In this document: positions 21,601 to 29,649 of the stretch, in pieces
Layout: every line of letters begins with the position of its first letter
Position numbering within the stretch: the first letter of the stretch is position 1
Assembly (NCBI GenBank): GCA_946965045.2
Contig: OX337234.1
Location: forward strand, 3,720,001 to 3,784,000
Direction: 5' to 3'
Origin: Epithemia pelagica
Taxonomy: Eukaryota > Bacillariophyta > Bacillariophyceae > Surirellales > Surirellaceae
DNA length: 64,000 nucleotides
Notes under the pieces: model-generated
The model's database searches: none
Seen by the model: the letters and a program-made list of their open reading frames with translations, nothing else
What the model was told of the DNA's origin: nothing
Translations under genes and position numbers: made by a program

Positions 21601-24326
21601 TGGAGAGTATTGACAAACTGTTTGGTCGACTTGATCCCATAGATATCAGTAACCAGAGTATCTCGACCAACAAAGATTTGTGCGACTTTACCGCCATGGT
21701 CAACAGCAGGGGTGTCGGAGAAAACCGAGTCAGTAGCAACGGGTTCATGACGTCGAGGTATATTAAGGACCGGATTGCGAGCCTTGAAATGTTTCTTGAG
21801 GGTGTCGTGGTCAAAAGTAATGCTACCATTACGTGTAGTGTGCTTGAACGTATCGGCAATAACATCTTCAGATTGCCAACCAAAGAATGGACGGAACTTC
21901 TTCCAGTCATACGCTTCCTGGTAACGACGGTGGACAGAGGCATGAAGTGTAGGATCATTACCTTCTGCGTCAGCATAGATAGAAAAGAAGGGTGCGTCGT
22001 CAGGTCCATGATCATATGGGAGATCCAAAAGGAGATTGAGGTTACAAACAACACGATCAGTGTACTCCCCATAGTTGTCATATGGATGGTTCGACATACT
22101 ACCATCAGTCTTGACGTGTTTCCAATCAGGATCATTGTCAGAGGGTGTGGGAGAATACGAATGGTCCAGAACACCAGGATCCCATGTGTCGGGTGACGTG
22201 AAGATGATCTGAGGTAAGGTATCCATGTCATCGTCGCTGGGGATACCCAAGGAGTGGATGTAGGCTAACCCATCCTTGATGTGAAGGGGTATGGCACGAC
22301 CATCAAGTGTAGTGATGCGTTGTTTACCATCAACTTTAACAGATCGTTCATCAACAGCAAGTCCGAAATGCTCGAATTGACCAGGAGCATGGATAGATAA
22401 GCCCTTCCCATAATAAGCATATTCATTGAAGATGCCGACAATAGGTCCATCATTGGTCTCAAACTTTGCGGCACATGTGATGACAGGAAGCCCAGTAAGT
22501 TCATGGTTATCAATACCCACAATAGTGATATGACGGCCAGTCTTAGAAAGGATGCGCATGTCAGAACCAGCAAGTCCTCCATTAGCACCACGGTCAATCA
22601 ATTGATTCCCTGGTAAAGTAGATTTCCTGGAAAACAGATAGCGTGGGACATGTCCTGCTTGTTTATGCATGTTGGCTTTGAAAGTAACCTTCTTGCTTGT
22701 CTTGGACTTGGCGTTAGAAAGAACACTAGTCAGGTCAGTTGCCGGGTGATTGATATCAGTCGTCATGGCTTGGTTGATAAATTGTGTAACCGGATCTGAA
22801 TCATCTGAATGCTCAGGGACTACGCCAGGTGAGTCGTCATCAGATGCAACTTGGTTGGGGTCAGGATCAGGTTCCGGATCAATGTCAAGGGCATGTGTTT
22901 GCACTGTCCTCGGTGTTGTTGATGAAGGTGCTTGAATCATCTTGTTATACTCAATGATCAACTTGCGATCTTCTTCAGAAAGTTTGAACCATAGGTCACG
23001 CGGTAGACTAACCTTGGACGAAGAGGATGGAGATTCAGATGTCGCTTTGGTGTTGTGGACATGATACTCCATATCATCTTGTGAGGTTATGTCAGCATCT
23101 GTATCTTGGCCATATAGTGATTCATGTTGTTTGACATGTCGACGGCGACTATGAACAGATGACTGGGTTGCTTGATCATGGTCATAAGCTGCGTCTAGAA
23201 GGAGACGGAAGTATGATTGATAGCAAAGGGATTTTGCACCGGATTTGGTGTTCACCACATTATCCAAGATCTTGACTCGGCGGAGATCAGGTACCTTTTC
23301 TACAGCTTGCATGAGGAAGGTCATCCTGGTATGATCAGGGATGCGATCAGACAATGTCACTAGATTGTCTAGCAAACGTAGCTGCTCTTGAAAGTGTAGA
23401 AGAAATTGACGTGTTGTTCCGCGCCATGTGTCGTCAAGACGTAGATTGGAAATGTAGTTGGTTAAGCGGAGGACTTCTCGCTTTGCTAGGTCGGATTCGG
23501 TATGCAAAGAGTGTAACTTCTGCAATACGGCACGCGCATCTTCATCATGTTCATGTTCACGTACATAGGCTCGACCTTGGTCAGTCTGAATGATACGGAC
23601 AAGAACGGAGTAAAGAAATACTTGTTGCTCTTGAAAAAGTTCTTCGGCATACTCATCATCATGGGGTGGTGTGTATTTGAAATTCAGGACGTTGGATAGG
23701 CCTTGAGCCTTAGCTGTAGTTTTGAATACACGCCAGAATGAATCGTAGTATCGTTCATCCTTGAATACCTCGTATGCAGTTGCGTCGCGCTTAGTTCCCT
23801 TTCTGAATGCTGTAAGGTCTTGTTGAGATTGGGATGCGGCAGTAACTGTGCTGACAGATTTCACAGATGACGGTGACTTCATTGGCGAGACTGGGACTTG
23901 ACTAGGTGGTCCCTTAGAGAAATCTGTGTTGATCCTCCAAGTGTTGAACTCTTTCCTCGTTAGGTTCATCCAGTCGCTATTGGATAGCTCGTCTTGAATT
24001 TCATTGGTCTTGTATGTGGCCCAATAAGCCAAGAGCTTGATCTGCTGTCTTGTGGGGCCTTGTAGATCATGTGTCTGTTTGTTGACCTTGTATTGTGTCA
24101 GTTCCTTCATGGATTCCTCGGTATTAGTTTGCATATACGAGATAACATGGGTAATGTTCTCAAAACCATGGTATTTCATCCACTTCATTAAGTAGTCGGC
24201 CCTTTCTTTGGTGAAGAATTGGCAGACAGTAAATATGATGTGGTCGAATAGGTCTGTGTCCGAGACATTGTCTTGGTTATCTTCTCCCTTAGGAGTCGTA
24301 GGTGTCTTGGGTGATTGAGGATCCAT
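18639..24326 (-). CDS. Inner copia element: full-length Gag-Pol polyprotein
   Basis: One uninterrupted frame of 1895 codons from an ATG at 24326. Residues 1-500 are Gag-like and mostly helical, without a CCHC zinc knuckle that I can find. Then come a retropepsin motif (LIDRGANGGLAGSD near 577), an integrase core (FVGRDTLVTDIYG near 887, ISDGGSSLIS, then HQNKAENRYQTVKRM), a reverse transcriptase (GADIGNAYLEA, YKALYGLKSSGARWHD, YVDD near 1521) and RNase H (HYVDANLMHD near 1722, ETATYGSEFVAA, YGDNRSVV, NPADILSKHW). Gag and Pol are one frame with no stop or frameshift, unlike the outer element, so a different means must set the Gag to Pol ratio. Every catalytic motif looks intact. Confidence 0.95.
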   Translation of the reverse strand: MDPQSPKTPTTPKGEDNQDNVSDTDLFDHIIFTVCQFFTKERADYLMKWMKYHGFENITHVISYMQTNTEESMKELTQYKVNKQTHDLQGPTRQQIKLLAYWATYKTNEIQDELSNSDWMNLTRKEFNTWRINTDFSKGPPSQVPVSPMKSPSSVKSVSTVTAASQSQQDLTAFRKGTKRDATAYEVFKDERYYDSFWRVFKTTAKAQGLSNVLNFKYTPPHDDEYAEELFQEQQVFLYSVLVRIIQTDQGRAYVREHEHDEDARAVLQKLHSLHTESDLAKREVLRLTNYISNLRLDDTWRGTTRQFLLHFQEQLRLLDNLVTLSDRIPDHTRMTFLMQAVEKVPDLRRVKILDNVVNTKSGAKSLCYQSYFRLLLDAAYDHDQATQSSVHSRRRHVKQHESLYGQDTDADITSQDDMEYHVHNTKATSESPSSSSKVSLPRDLWFKLSEEDRKLIIEYNKMIQAPSSTTPRTVQTHALDIDPEPDPDPNQVASDDDSPGVVPEHSDDSDPVTQFINQAMTTDINHPATDLTSVLSNAKSKTSKKVTFKANMHKQAGHVPRYLFSRKSTLPGNQLIDRGANGGLAGSDMRILSKTGRHITIVGIDNHELTGLPVITCAAKFETNDGPIVGIFNEYAYYGKGLSIHAPGQFEHFGLAVDERSVKVDGKQRITTLDGRAIPLHIKDGLAYIHSLGIPSDDDMDTLPQIIFTSPDTWDPGVLDHSYSPTPSDNDPDWKHVKTDGSMSNHPYDNYGEYTDRVVCNLNLLLDLPYDHGPDDAPFFSIYADAEGNDPTLHASVHRRYQEAYDWKKFRPFFGWQSEDVIADTFKHTTRNGSITFDHDTLKKHFKARNPVLNIPRRHEPVATDSVFSDTPAVDHGGKVAQIFVGRDTLVTDIYGIKSTKQFVNTLQDNIRFRGAMETLISDGGSSLISQKVKDILRTLLIGEYRSEPYHQHQNKAENRYQTVKRMTNALMNATGCPANTWLLCLEYVCDLLNHTSSPTHSGRTPLEALSGRPPDITHLLFFPFWDEVYYRVDPAEPNSGSYPSSSDEKLGHWVGFAHNVGDSFTWKILTQDNQIIYRSAVRRVESTTPNLRVDRPSGEDSSEKDDNDKQADTVFIRSDSEDPSKPMPTIDFDDMIGRTFLCDTEENGERHRARVIKRVIDLNEEATKQEERVKYIYRKTNSDVDEMISYNQLMEYIERDNQAQASGDNLFRFRDVIAHQGPLTTTDPDYKGSKYNLLVDWETGETTYEPLSLIANDDPITVAIYGKKHGLLNEPGWKHLKRYVKTSKRLIRAAKQSRIKQVHHSVKYKFGFQVPRNYEEAVALDKQHGNTKWQDATELELSQIQSYKTFKDFGKAIFIKGKVSNAPEGYHKIRVHLVFDVKHDGRHKARLVADGHLTKEPVETIYSGVVSIRNLRIALFLGTLNDLEIWGADIGNAYLEALTGEKIFIVAGPEFKELEGHILIIYKALYGLKSSGARWHDVLFDVLTDMGFSPSKADPDIWMRKAPGEDCYEYIAVYVDDLAIISTDPGNICKILKEKYNFKLKGDGPIDFHLGCCYTKDSDGTFVADPRRYIGKMMDTFERIFKEKPKKAKTPLIGGDHPELDDSDLLDEEGTSHFQTLIGQLQWVITIGRFDVFTATMTLSRFRAAPRKGHLDRAKRIYGYLAHLPKGAIRFRIGEPDYSSLPTQEFDWTRTVYSNASERIPEDCPTPLGRYVTTTHYVDANLMHDIVTGKSVTAVLHLLNGTPIDWYSKRQSTVETATYGSEFVAARTAIDQITELRHSLRYLGVPIRERSYLYGDNRSVVLNATVPHSILSKRHHLLSYHRVREAIAAKYVAFYWKDGKTNPADILSKHWDFVSIWPMLKPLLFWKGEVQDLNKSNDDKAETTSCGEC

Positions 24327-24646
24327 GGTGTTATTTGGTTGGTTCGATGTTTATTTAATGTGCGGTGTGATGTGGTTTATTTAATGTGTGATGTGATGTG
24401 AACCCGGATGTACCACGTGTGCCACGTATGTACCACGTATGTAATACCCGGATGTGTGTTGTGATGTGCGACTCCTGGAAATTTCCGTTGATTTCGACAA
24501 ATTTTCGCCGAGTTTCAACAAATTTTCGCCGAATTTTCGCGATTTGACGGGAATGTGTGGCGTGTTGTGCGACCAAGGGTACCCGGATGTGCGTTGAGTT
24601 TAAGTCTTGGAAAGGTTTTGAGAGGACGGGAGTTAACTATGAGTAA
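24327..24646. repeat. Repeat-rich spacer between the extra ORF and gag-pol in the inner element
   Basis: No gene. The spacer holds several short direct repeats: GTGTGATGTGATGTG units at its left, three or four (C)CACGTATGTA-like units around 24410-24445, and three AATTTTCGCCGA units around 24490-24540. CCGGATGTG recurs at about 24402, 24448 and 24580. On the minus strand it is the leader ahead of gag-pol and could influence how ribosomes reach the second ORF. Confidence 0.6.
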
Positions 24647-25426
24647 TTAAGCTTCGGTCTCTGAATCCTCACCCTCTTCCGAATGATCAGAGTCGCTTCC
24701 AGGCTCAGATGGGGCAGCACAAGCAACAGAAGAAGGGGTATCACCTTCAGCCAGGTGGTTCTCGACCTCGGCACGCAAAGGGTAGATAGTTGCACGATGG
24801 TCCTCGATGGTATGGACCTCGTGGATGTAGGCAACGTAGTTATCTAGGCGTACAACGTTAGGAGGCAGAGGGCAAGTCGTCGCGTTCACGACGTGGATGG
24901 TATTGTAGTATCCAGTTGGGCGCTCGAAGGTTAGGAAGCGGAGGTGGACAGTACGGATGGGGTTGCCCGAGAGGGCGGCAAAGATGAGGCGACGCCTCGG
25001 AGAACGATGAAGTTGGTCGTTCAGACGGTCAATGTCTTCTTGGTCGACGATGTGGGTCACCGATTGGAACTGGCGTTCGATCTGGGTCTCCCCACGGATG
25101 ATCTCGGGATCGAAGGTCGAACAAGTTGGTTGGCGGAAGTACTTGATATGATCAGCAATCAACCGGGTGGTACGACGGGATCGAGAAGGGACGAGCCGAC
25201 GAGGCGGACTCGGGGGCCGAAGCAACGGCGCAGGGATTGGAGCGTGAGGCTGGGTTGGAGTCTCGAATGGGTTGCTGTTGGAACTGTCGACGGAGATGTT
25301 GACCGATGTGTTGGCTGCCTTCGGCGTCGGCACCAGTTCCTGCTGCACCAGGGTATCGGGCTGCCCGGGATGCAGGTTGGCTCGATAGATCTGTCGTACA
25401 GGAGTGATAATCTCGTTAGTATCCAT
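24647..25426 (-). CDS. Extra ORF upstream of gag-pol in the inner copia element; function unknown
   Basis: 259 codons from an ATG at 25426, the first ATG after the 5' LTR, 36 bases in. I do not recognise a family. The N-terminal 80 residues are Pro/Thr/Ser-rich, followed by a basic patch (RRLVPSRSRRTTRL), a mixed globular-looking part (DHIKYFRQPTCSTF, then IERQFQSVTHIVDQEDIDRL, HSPRRRLIFAALSGNP, RFLTFERPTGYYNTIHVV), and a strongly acidic tail (SDHSEEGEDSETEA). No zinc knuckle, protease motif or membrane helix is visible. It is not in frame with gag-pol and is separated from it by 320 bases. It could be a nucleic-acid-binding or regulatory protein, or a captured host fragment; all of this is inference. 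Standard copia elements have no such ORF at this position. Confidence 0.75.
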   Translation of the reverse strand: MDTNEIITPVRQIYRANLHPGQPDTLVQQELVPTPKAANTSVNISVDSSNSNPFETPTQPHAPIPAPLLRPPSPPRRLVPSRSRRTTRLIADHIKYFRQPTCSTFDPEIIRGETQIERQFQSVTHIVDQEDIDRLNDQLHRSPRRRLIFAALSGNPIRTVHLRFLTFERPTGYYNTIHVVNATTCPLPPNVVRLDNYVAYIHEVHTIEDHRATIYPLRAEVENHLAEGDTPSSVACAAPSEPGSDSDHSEEGEDSETEA

Positions 25427-25462
25427 GAAACCACAAGGAAATAAGCTTTGAGACTGTTAATC

Positions 25463-26245
25463 TGTTACAATTCTTTCTGAATCGTAGGGACATTGATGCT
25501 CGGTAGAGCAGACAATCAGGTAGGTCACCAACCGATACAAGCTTCTCAGGGTCAGAGAAGCAAGCAAGTCGAAGTCTATCAGAAGGATAGTCGGGACACA
25601 AAAGAGGATGTGATAAATGGTGATATTGTTAGATTGTGTGTTGATTACTACGATAGGTCTACGTGAAATGTTCGGTCCTGCCAAGGGTCATGTGTCATAG
25701 GTTCTTGGCGGCAACAGGTTTGGAATAGTTGGAGTTGATTCATGTGATGTATATGACATGTATATGTGGGCGGATAACATATACAGGGTCAACAGCTCTT
25801 GCTTTGGGTTGGCATAGTTGTTTTCATGGCGCGCAGCTTGTTGACAATTTGGAGATTGTGGGAATGGAAATATGGTCTCGCGTGATCGTGTGTCGTGCTT
25901 GGGATACTTAGACCGTTGGATCGGATAGATGCCGATAGCGCTCGGATGTCGCTTGGGCGCGCTCGATGATTTCGGGCGCGTACGCTTAGGGCGTTAGTAT
26001 AATGTCCGAGCAACGGCCAAATTTATGTCCGTTGTAATACCGCACGACCCAGTTTAGTCTTGAGAGTGAGTTCGTCAATCTATTCTCACTTTTCATGATT
26101 TGCGAAGAAATATAGGTCGATATAGCGCGAAGCTAGGAAACATAGCTCGAAGCTAGAGGGCATGATGCGATAGCACGAGGCTATGTGACATGGGGAATCG
26201 ATGAGATGTAGAATCTAACCACCATAGACGGTGAGAATTCTAACA
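25463..26245 (-). repeat. 5' LTR of the inner copia element
   Basis: 783 bp, partner of 17862-18644. On the minus strand transcription of the inner element should start in this LTR. No recognisable tRNA-Met primer site starts right after it; the adjacent minus-strand bases begin GATTAACAGTC. Confidence 0.95.
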
Positions 26246-27107
26246 CTTCAATGAGGTTTGCGTTGTTGACCAGCAAGGGCTTGTTGTCCTCTTGTTGGAT
26301 TGTCGTGCCTGCCTTTTTGCAAAACGCTTCGTATTTTGTGTATCCTGGGGCAGTCGTAAACTCACCCACATTGGAACCTCGTTGTTTCAATGGAATCGTC
26401 CGTTTGAAGAGTCCTTGCCCCCAAATCAATTCGATAGCGTTGCTATATGTCACACATCGTGTTCCTCTCGGCAAGGGTTTGATATCTTTTGCTGTTTGTG
26501 CCCAATGTTGGGGCGAAAGCAGTTTGGTTGGAGTCGATGGGATGTAGAAGGACCTTGGGAGCGTGATCGTATGGATCTTGCCGTCGTCGTCCTCGATATC
26601 CCATCGTATCGTCGTCTCGTATATATCTGGTTGATATGTTCCTGCTACTCCCTTGACCTTTCGTTTGATTTTGATTGGTTTGGTGCAGCAGTCTTGTATG
26701 TCGTTCGTAATTGACGCGGTTGCGCAATTGTCAATCAAGACTTTCCTGCTGTCGGTATCAAAGCCAACTTCGTGAGCCGCTCGGTGAGTAACTTGTCCAG
26801 TTGTCGAAGTCAGTATCGTTGCCATGCATAATGCCCGGAGGAGTCCTGTATAGTTAGTTCTCCGTCGTCTCCGGCCATGGTCGATTCTTCGTTTCTTCTT
26901 CACTTTGATTTTGGTCGCGAGAGAGGTCGCTATGGAGTCGCATAGCCTTTGGACGTAGTCTAGGACTGACTCCAGGTGGTAGCACCTAGGACACCATAGC
27001 CCGTAGCACAGCATAGTGTAACTTGATAAAAGGATCGTCACTAATACTGTGTAAACGAGCTGCTTGATCATGTCGTGCAGCCCGGGGAACCATCCCGGGT
27101 TTGGTTG
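26246..27107 (-). CDS. Outer copia element: Pol part 1 (protease), reached through an in-frame UGA or from an internal ATG
   Basis: This frame follows the Gag stop codon at 27108-27110 with no other stop until the inner element. An ATG is available at 27071. It opens with a hydrophobic stretch (LVYTVLVTILLSSYTMLCYG) that is odd for Pol, then a basic region (KIKVKKKRRIDHGRRRRRTN) and the retropepsin motif (VLIDNCATASITNDI). After NANLIE it is cut by the inner element and continues at 17856. A membrane-like segment at the start of Pol may be a translated linker or may anchor the precursor; I cannot tell which. Confidence 0.85.
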
Positions 27108-27110
27108 TCA
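27081..27110 (-). promoter_or_regulatory. Candidate stop-codon readthrough signal between Gag and Pol of the outer element
   Basis: On the minus strand the Gag frame ends with TGA (27110-27108). The same frame continues open as CAA CCA AAC CCG GGA TGG into Pol. After the stop come exactly eight bases (CAACCAAA) and then a perfect 6-bp GC stem, CCCGGG, 7-nt loop ATGGTTC, CCCGGG (27099-27081). A stop codon, an 8-nt spacer and a stable structure is the arrangement known from the gammaretroviral gag-pol readthrough site, although that one uses UAG and a pseudoknot. Readthrough here is inference; reinitiation at the ATG at 27071 is the alternative. Confidence 0.6.
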
Positions 27111-28364
27111 TTCGTCGGTGCTGTTGTCGCTGTCATCGTCTTCATCGTGGGTAGCACCGGCTAGGGCGCTAGCAAGGCGGAGTCCTGGGTTCGTTCCCGT
27201 GTTCTCGGACGTAGTATCATCTTTGTTCTCGTGTGCTGCGTCGTAGGCCCGTTTCTTATCTCCTGTCAGACCACGTCCGTTACACGTTGCGGACGTGTGG
27301 TTTTTGTTGGTCGACCACTTTCCGTGCCACTTGCACCAGTACCACATTTTTCCGTTGACTTCCTTCGTCTCGGACTGACCACTCTTTGGTCCCACCGTAA
27401 GCCAGGCCTTATCGTTGTCAGTTGCCTTGTCCGTCTTCCCTTTGCTTGTCTGTTTCTTCTGGTCAGTTGGGTTAGTCTTGCGTTTCTGTTCCTTGAGTTT
27501 ATTCACGGATGCTTCAAGTGCGATCAATTTCTGGTCGCGTGCCGAGAGAGCCTGCCATTTCTTCTGTTCCACGAGCGTCTGGTACTTGGTGCGAGCAACG
27601 CTCATTAGTTGACGCGGGGTCAGTCCTGGATTGTCTCCTTCTTCATATGCGTTCTTCTTGCGACGAATGAACTCTAGAAAGTTATCGTCGTTCACGGTTT
27701 CGTACGCCTTAAATAGATTCGGTAGAAGGTCGAGCGTCTGCTCGCCGCGCGCGTTGAGAGCCCGAAGAGTCTCGTCTACATAGAAGTTAAACTTGGCGAT
27801 GTCCGCGTTCACATCCATAATATAGATGTGAAGGTCAGCCAGGCGTTGGCGTAGAACCATAACGGTGGCTTCAGTGTCCACATGTGCCAACGAGATCAAA
27901 ACCTTGAGGAGAAGGGGTCCGGAACCACGCCCATCGATAGTGAAGTCTTCGCGTCGAATATTGACCTGTGCCTTGGCGTCGTCGGTAAGTGATGCCATAA
28001 TGCAAGTGTATGCCATGTATGCATTCTGTGTCTGACGATTGGCTCCATTGAAGTGTTCAACATAGGCACGGACTTGTTGCAAGGAGACACGACCGTACTC
28101 GCTGGTGAGCAAACGAAGATTGGCGTTGGGGGCAGCGATCGCTTCTGGAATTGCAAAGATCGAAGTCCAGTTTTGTTCAACGATCCTGTCTTGGAGAGTA
28201 TCAAGGAACGTCTTGAGTCCGTCGGCTTCAAGATCGTAGAGATCGCCACTATCGTACAATCCACGAATCGCTTGCTTGTAAAACTTCGCTCCTCCTGCCG
28301 TCGTGAAGTTGATCACTTGATTGGCGTTGGCATGCGCGGGTGAAAGGGCAAAATTTGCGGCCAT
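27108..28364 (-). CDS. Outer copia element: Gag
   Basis: 418 codons from an ATG in a near-ideal context (CCACCATGG) 52 bases inside the 5' LTR. The protein is mostly helical, with an N-terminal half like copia Gag (UBN2-like region: FLDTLQDRIVEQNWTSIFAI, then SLTDDAKAQVNI, ADLHIYIMDVNADIAKFNFY). A basic linker follows (KLKEQKRKTNPTDQKKQTSK). A Cys/His cluster at the C-terminus, CKWHGKWSTNKNHTSATC, has the spacing C-x2-H-x8-H-x4-C and resembles the single zinc knuckle of diatom copia Gags. The tail is acidic. It should form the virus-like particle and bind the element RNA. Confidence 0.88.
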   Translation of the reverse strand: MAANFALSPAHANANQVINFTTAGGAKFYKQAIRGLYDSGDLYDLEADGLKTFLDTLQDRIVEQNWTSIFAIPEAIAAPNANLRLLTSEYGRVSLQQVRAYVEHFNGANRQTQNAYMAYTCIMASLTDDAKAQVNIRREDFTIDGRGSGPLLLKVLISLAHVDTEATVMVLRQRLADLHIYIMDVNADIAKFNFYVDETLRALNARGEQTLDLLPNLFKAYETVNDDNFLEFIRRKKNAYEEGDNPGLTPRQLMSVARTKYQTLVEQKKWQALSARDQKLIALEASVNKLKEQKRKTNPTDQKKQTSKGKTDKATDNDKAWLTVGPKSGQSETKEVNGKMWYWCKWHGKWSTNKNHTSATCNGRGLTGDKKRAYDAAHENKDDTTSENTGTNPGLRLASALAGATHDEDDDSDNSTDE

Positions 28365-28415
28365 GGTGGATGATGAATTGACAACGTTTTAGCTGTAAAC
28401 AGCGCAGAGGAAGCG

Positions 28416-28884
28416 TGTTGTTTTCCTGCTACCGTGGGCAACAAGAACGAGCTCAACCCGTGTAAAACAAAGTTAAGTTGTGTGCTTAGTCTTTACTTCT
28501 ACTTCTACTCGTAGCGATGGCTGTGATCCGTTGGATCATCGGCCGTTGGATAAAGTAGGTTGGAGATCTTTTTGCGATCTTGTTGCGATCTTGGTTTCCT
28601 ATGTATTCGTCGTCCAGCCCGTTCTTGCCTGTCAGAATGTTTAGACGACGACTGTTATGGGATGCCATAGGATCTCGCTCCTCTATGTATTGGACTTGTT
28701 TGGGCCGTTATTGTTGATGACGCGTTGCTCCAAATGAGATTTGGTCGGCCCATTGGTTCATTTGTTCTGTTTGAAATAACGATGGTACTCGTCTCTTGTC
28801 GGTCGAATCTTCTACTTCCGAATGCCGGTTCCGAATATTGGTCGCACTTCTTCATTCACTGACCATATCTCATTATTTTGAACA
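28416..28884 (-). repeat. 5' LTR of the outer copia element
   Basis: 469 bp, partner of 14191-14659 and identical by eye. The short frames inside the two LTRs translate identically, which supports very low divergence. Confidence 0.95.
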
Positions 28885-29649
28885 ACCCTGCTGTCAGTCT
28901 CATTCTCGTTTGGCACTATCAATGCCGGAAAGCCGGCCCACAAGGTTTGTTCGACATCTTCCTGAGTCAAGGCACCGGCTCCCGTGAGACTGAGGGGCAA
29001 AAAGGCTCGTTCCGGTCCAAAGAGGGCCACCCGTTCGGTCCAATACCGACACAATCGTTGTGCACCGGCCAGTAAATTGTACCGACCCATGCGAACAAAT
29101 TGCAGTGGATCCGTTTCGGTCAACACGACATGCGCATTGCGTTGAAAAGCCATTGTATAGGCTCGACGTTGCTCCCAGGGAATACAAGATTGAATGGTAG
29201 CATGGACATGGCGTCGAATGCGAGCCCGAAGTTCGGGCAACTGGGATAACTCATTACTATTGGACAACAACAGAGGAGATTGCAGTGGAGGAGGAGGGAG
29301 AGGAGGTTGTAAGGCAAAAAGAAGAGACCCTTCAGTAGGTGTTGTGGTAGTGGTAGGGAGAAGTGGCTGTTGTGGATCTTGTTGGTCTTGTGGCTAAAAA
29401 TAAAGATGGTTAGGAACGAAGAAGACAGCAGTGTGAGAAAAGAATGACGAGTTGTTGTTTCCAACAGTTAGATCTGTTTCAAACAGCCTCATCTCTAGAA
29501 GCCAGCTATTTAACCAGTCTCCTCGCATTCATGACGAGGGCCTCGCACCAAAACTCGACCATTTAGGTACGGCCGAGGCATGGTGTGATGAAGATGAAGA
29601 TGAAGAACCCTTTCCAACTACTCACCTCGTTGTCGCCACCCTCTGGCAT
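28885..29649 (-). pseudogene. 5' part of the split bZIP gene (exon 1 and start of exon 2)
   Basis: Exon 1 is 29649-29626: ATG then PEGGDNE, ending GAG before a GTGAGT donor. A 232-nt phase-0 intron (29625-29394) ends in TTTTTAG. Exon 2 starts at 29393 with PQDQQDPQQP, continues through Thr- and Pro-rich sequence, then the module LSQLPELRARIRRHVHATIQ, ETDPLQFVRMGRYNLL, AQRLCRYWTERVALFG, RAFLPLSL and ENETDSR, where the outer LTR begins. With one ACCCTG copy the frame reads on as DSRVPTTGPAFRG into 14184-12111, giving 868 residues in total. The splice sites are strong by sequence but unproven. The promoter should lie upstream of 29649. In this allele transcription would run into the antisense of nothing but the same-strand LTR, so truncated or chimaeric mRNAs are likely. 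Confidence 0.85.

Larger units (their letters stand above)
17862..26245 (-). mobile_element. Inner Ty1/copia LTR retrotransposon nested in the outer element's pol gene
   Basis: Direct terminal repeats of 783 bp (17862-18644 and 25463-26245) start TGTTAC and end TAACA on the plus strand. The 5-bp direct repeat CTTCA lies immediately outside both ends (17857-17861 and 26246-26250), the length typical for copia integrase. The coding parts are on the minus strand: a 259-codon extra ORF, then a single 1895-codon Gag-Pol frame. A purine tract (GTGGGGAG on the minus strand, 18645-18652) precedes the left (3') LTR. All frames are intact and the LTRs look identical by eye, so this copy may be able to move by itself and is younger than the outer element. 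Confidence 0.95.
14191..28884 (-). mobile_element. Outer Ty1/copia LTR retrotransposon inserted in the bZIP gene
   Basis: The two ends are the same 469-bp sequence in direct orientation (14191-14659 and 28416-28884), starting TGTTG and ending AACA. They are flanked by the 6-bp direct repeat ACCCTG (14185-14190 and 28885-28890). The coding order Gag (27108-28364), protease start (26246-27107), then integrase, reverse transcriptase and RNase H (14687-17856) is on the minus strand. A purine-rich tract, GAGAGGGAG on the minus strand, lies just before the left (3') LTR. The element is interrupted by a second element at 17862-26245. No tRNA-like primer site starting TGG was found next to the 5' LTR. 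By eye the LTR pair is identical, which argues for a recent insertion. Confidence 0.95.
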
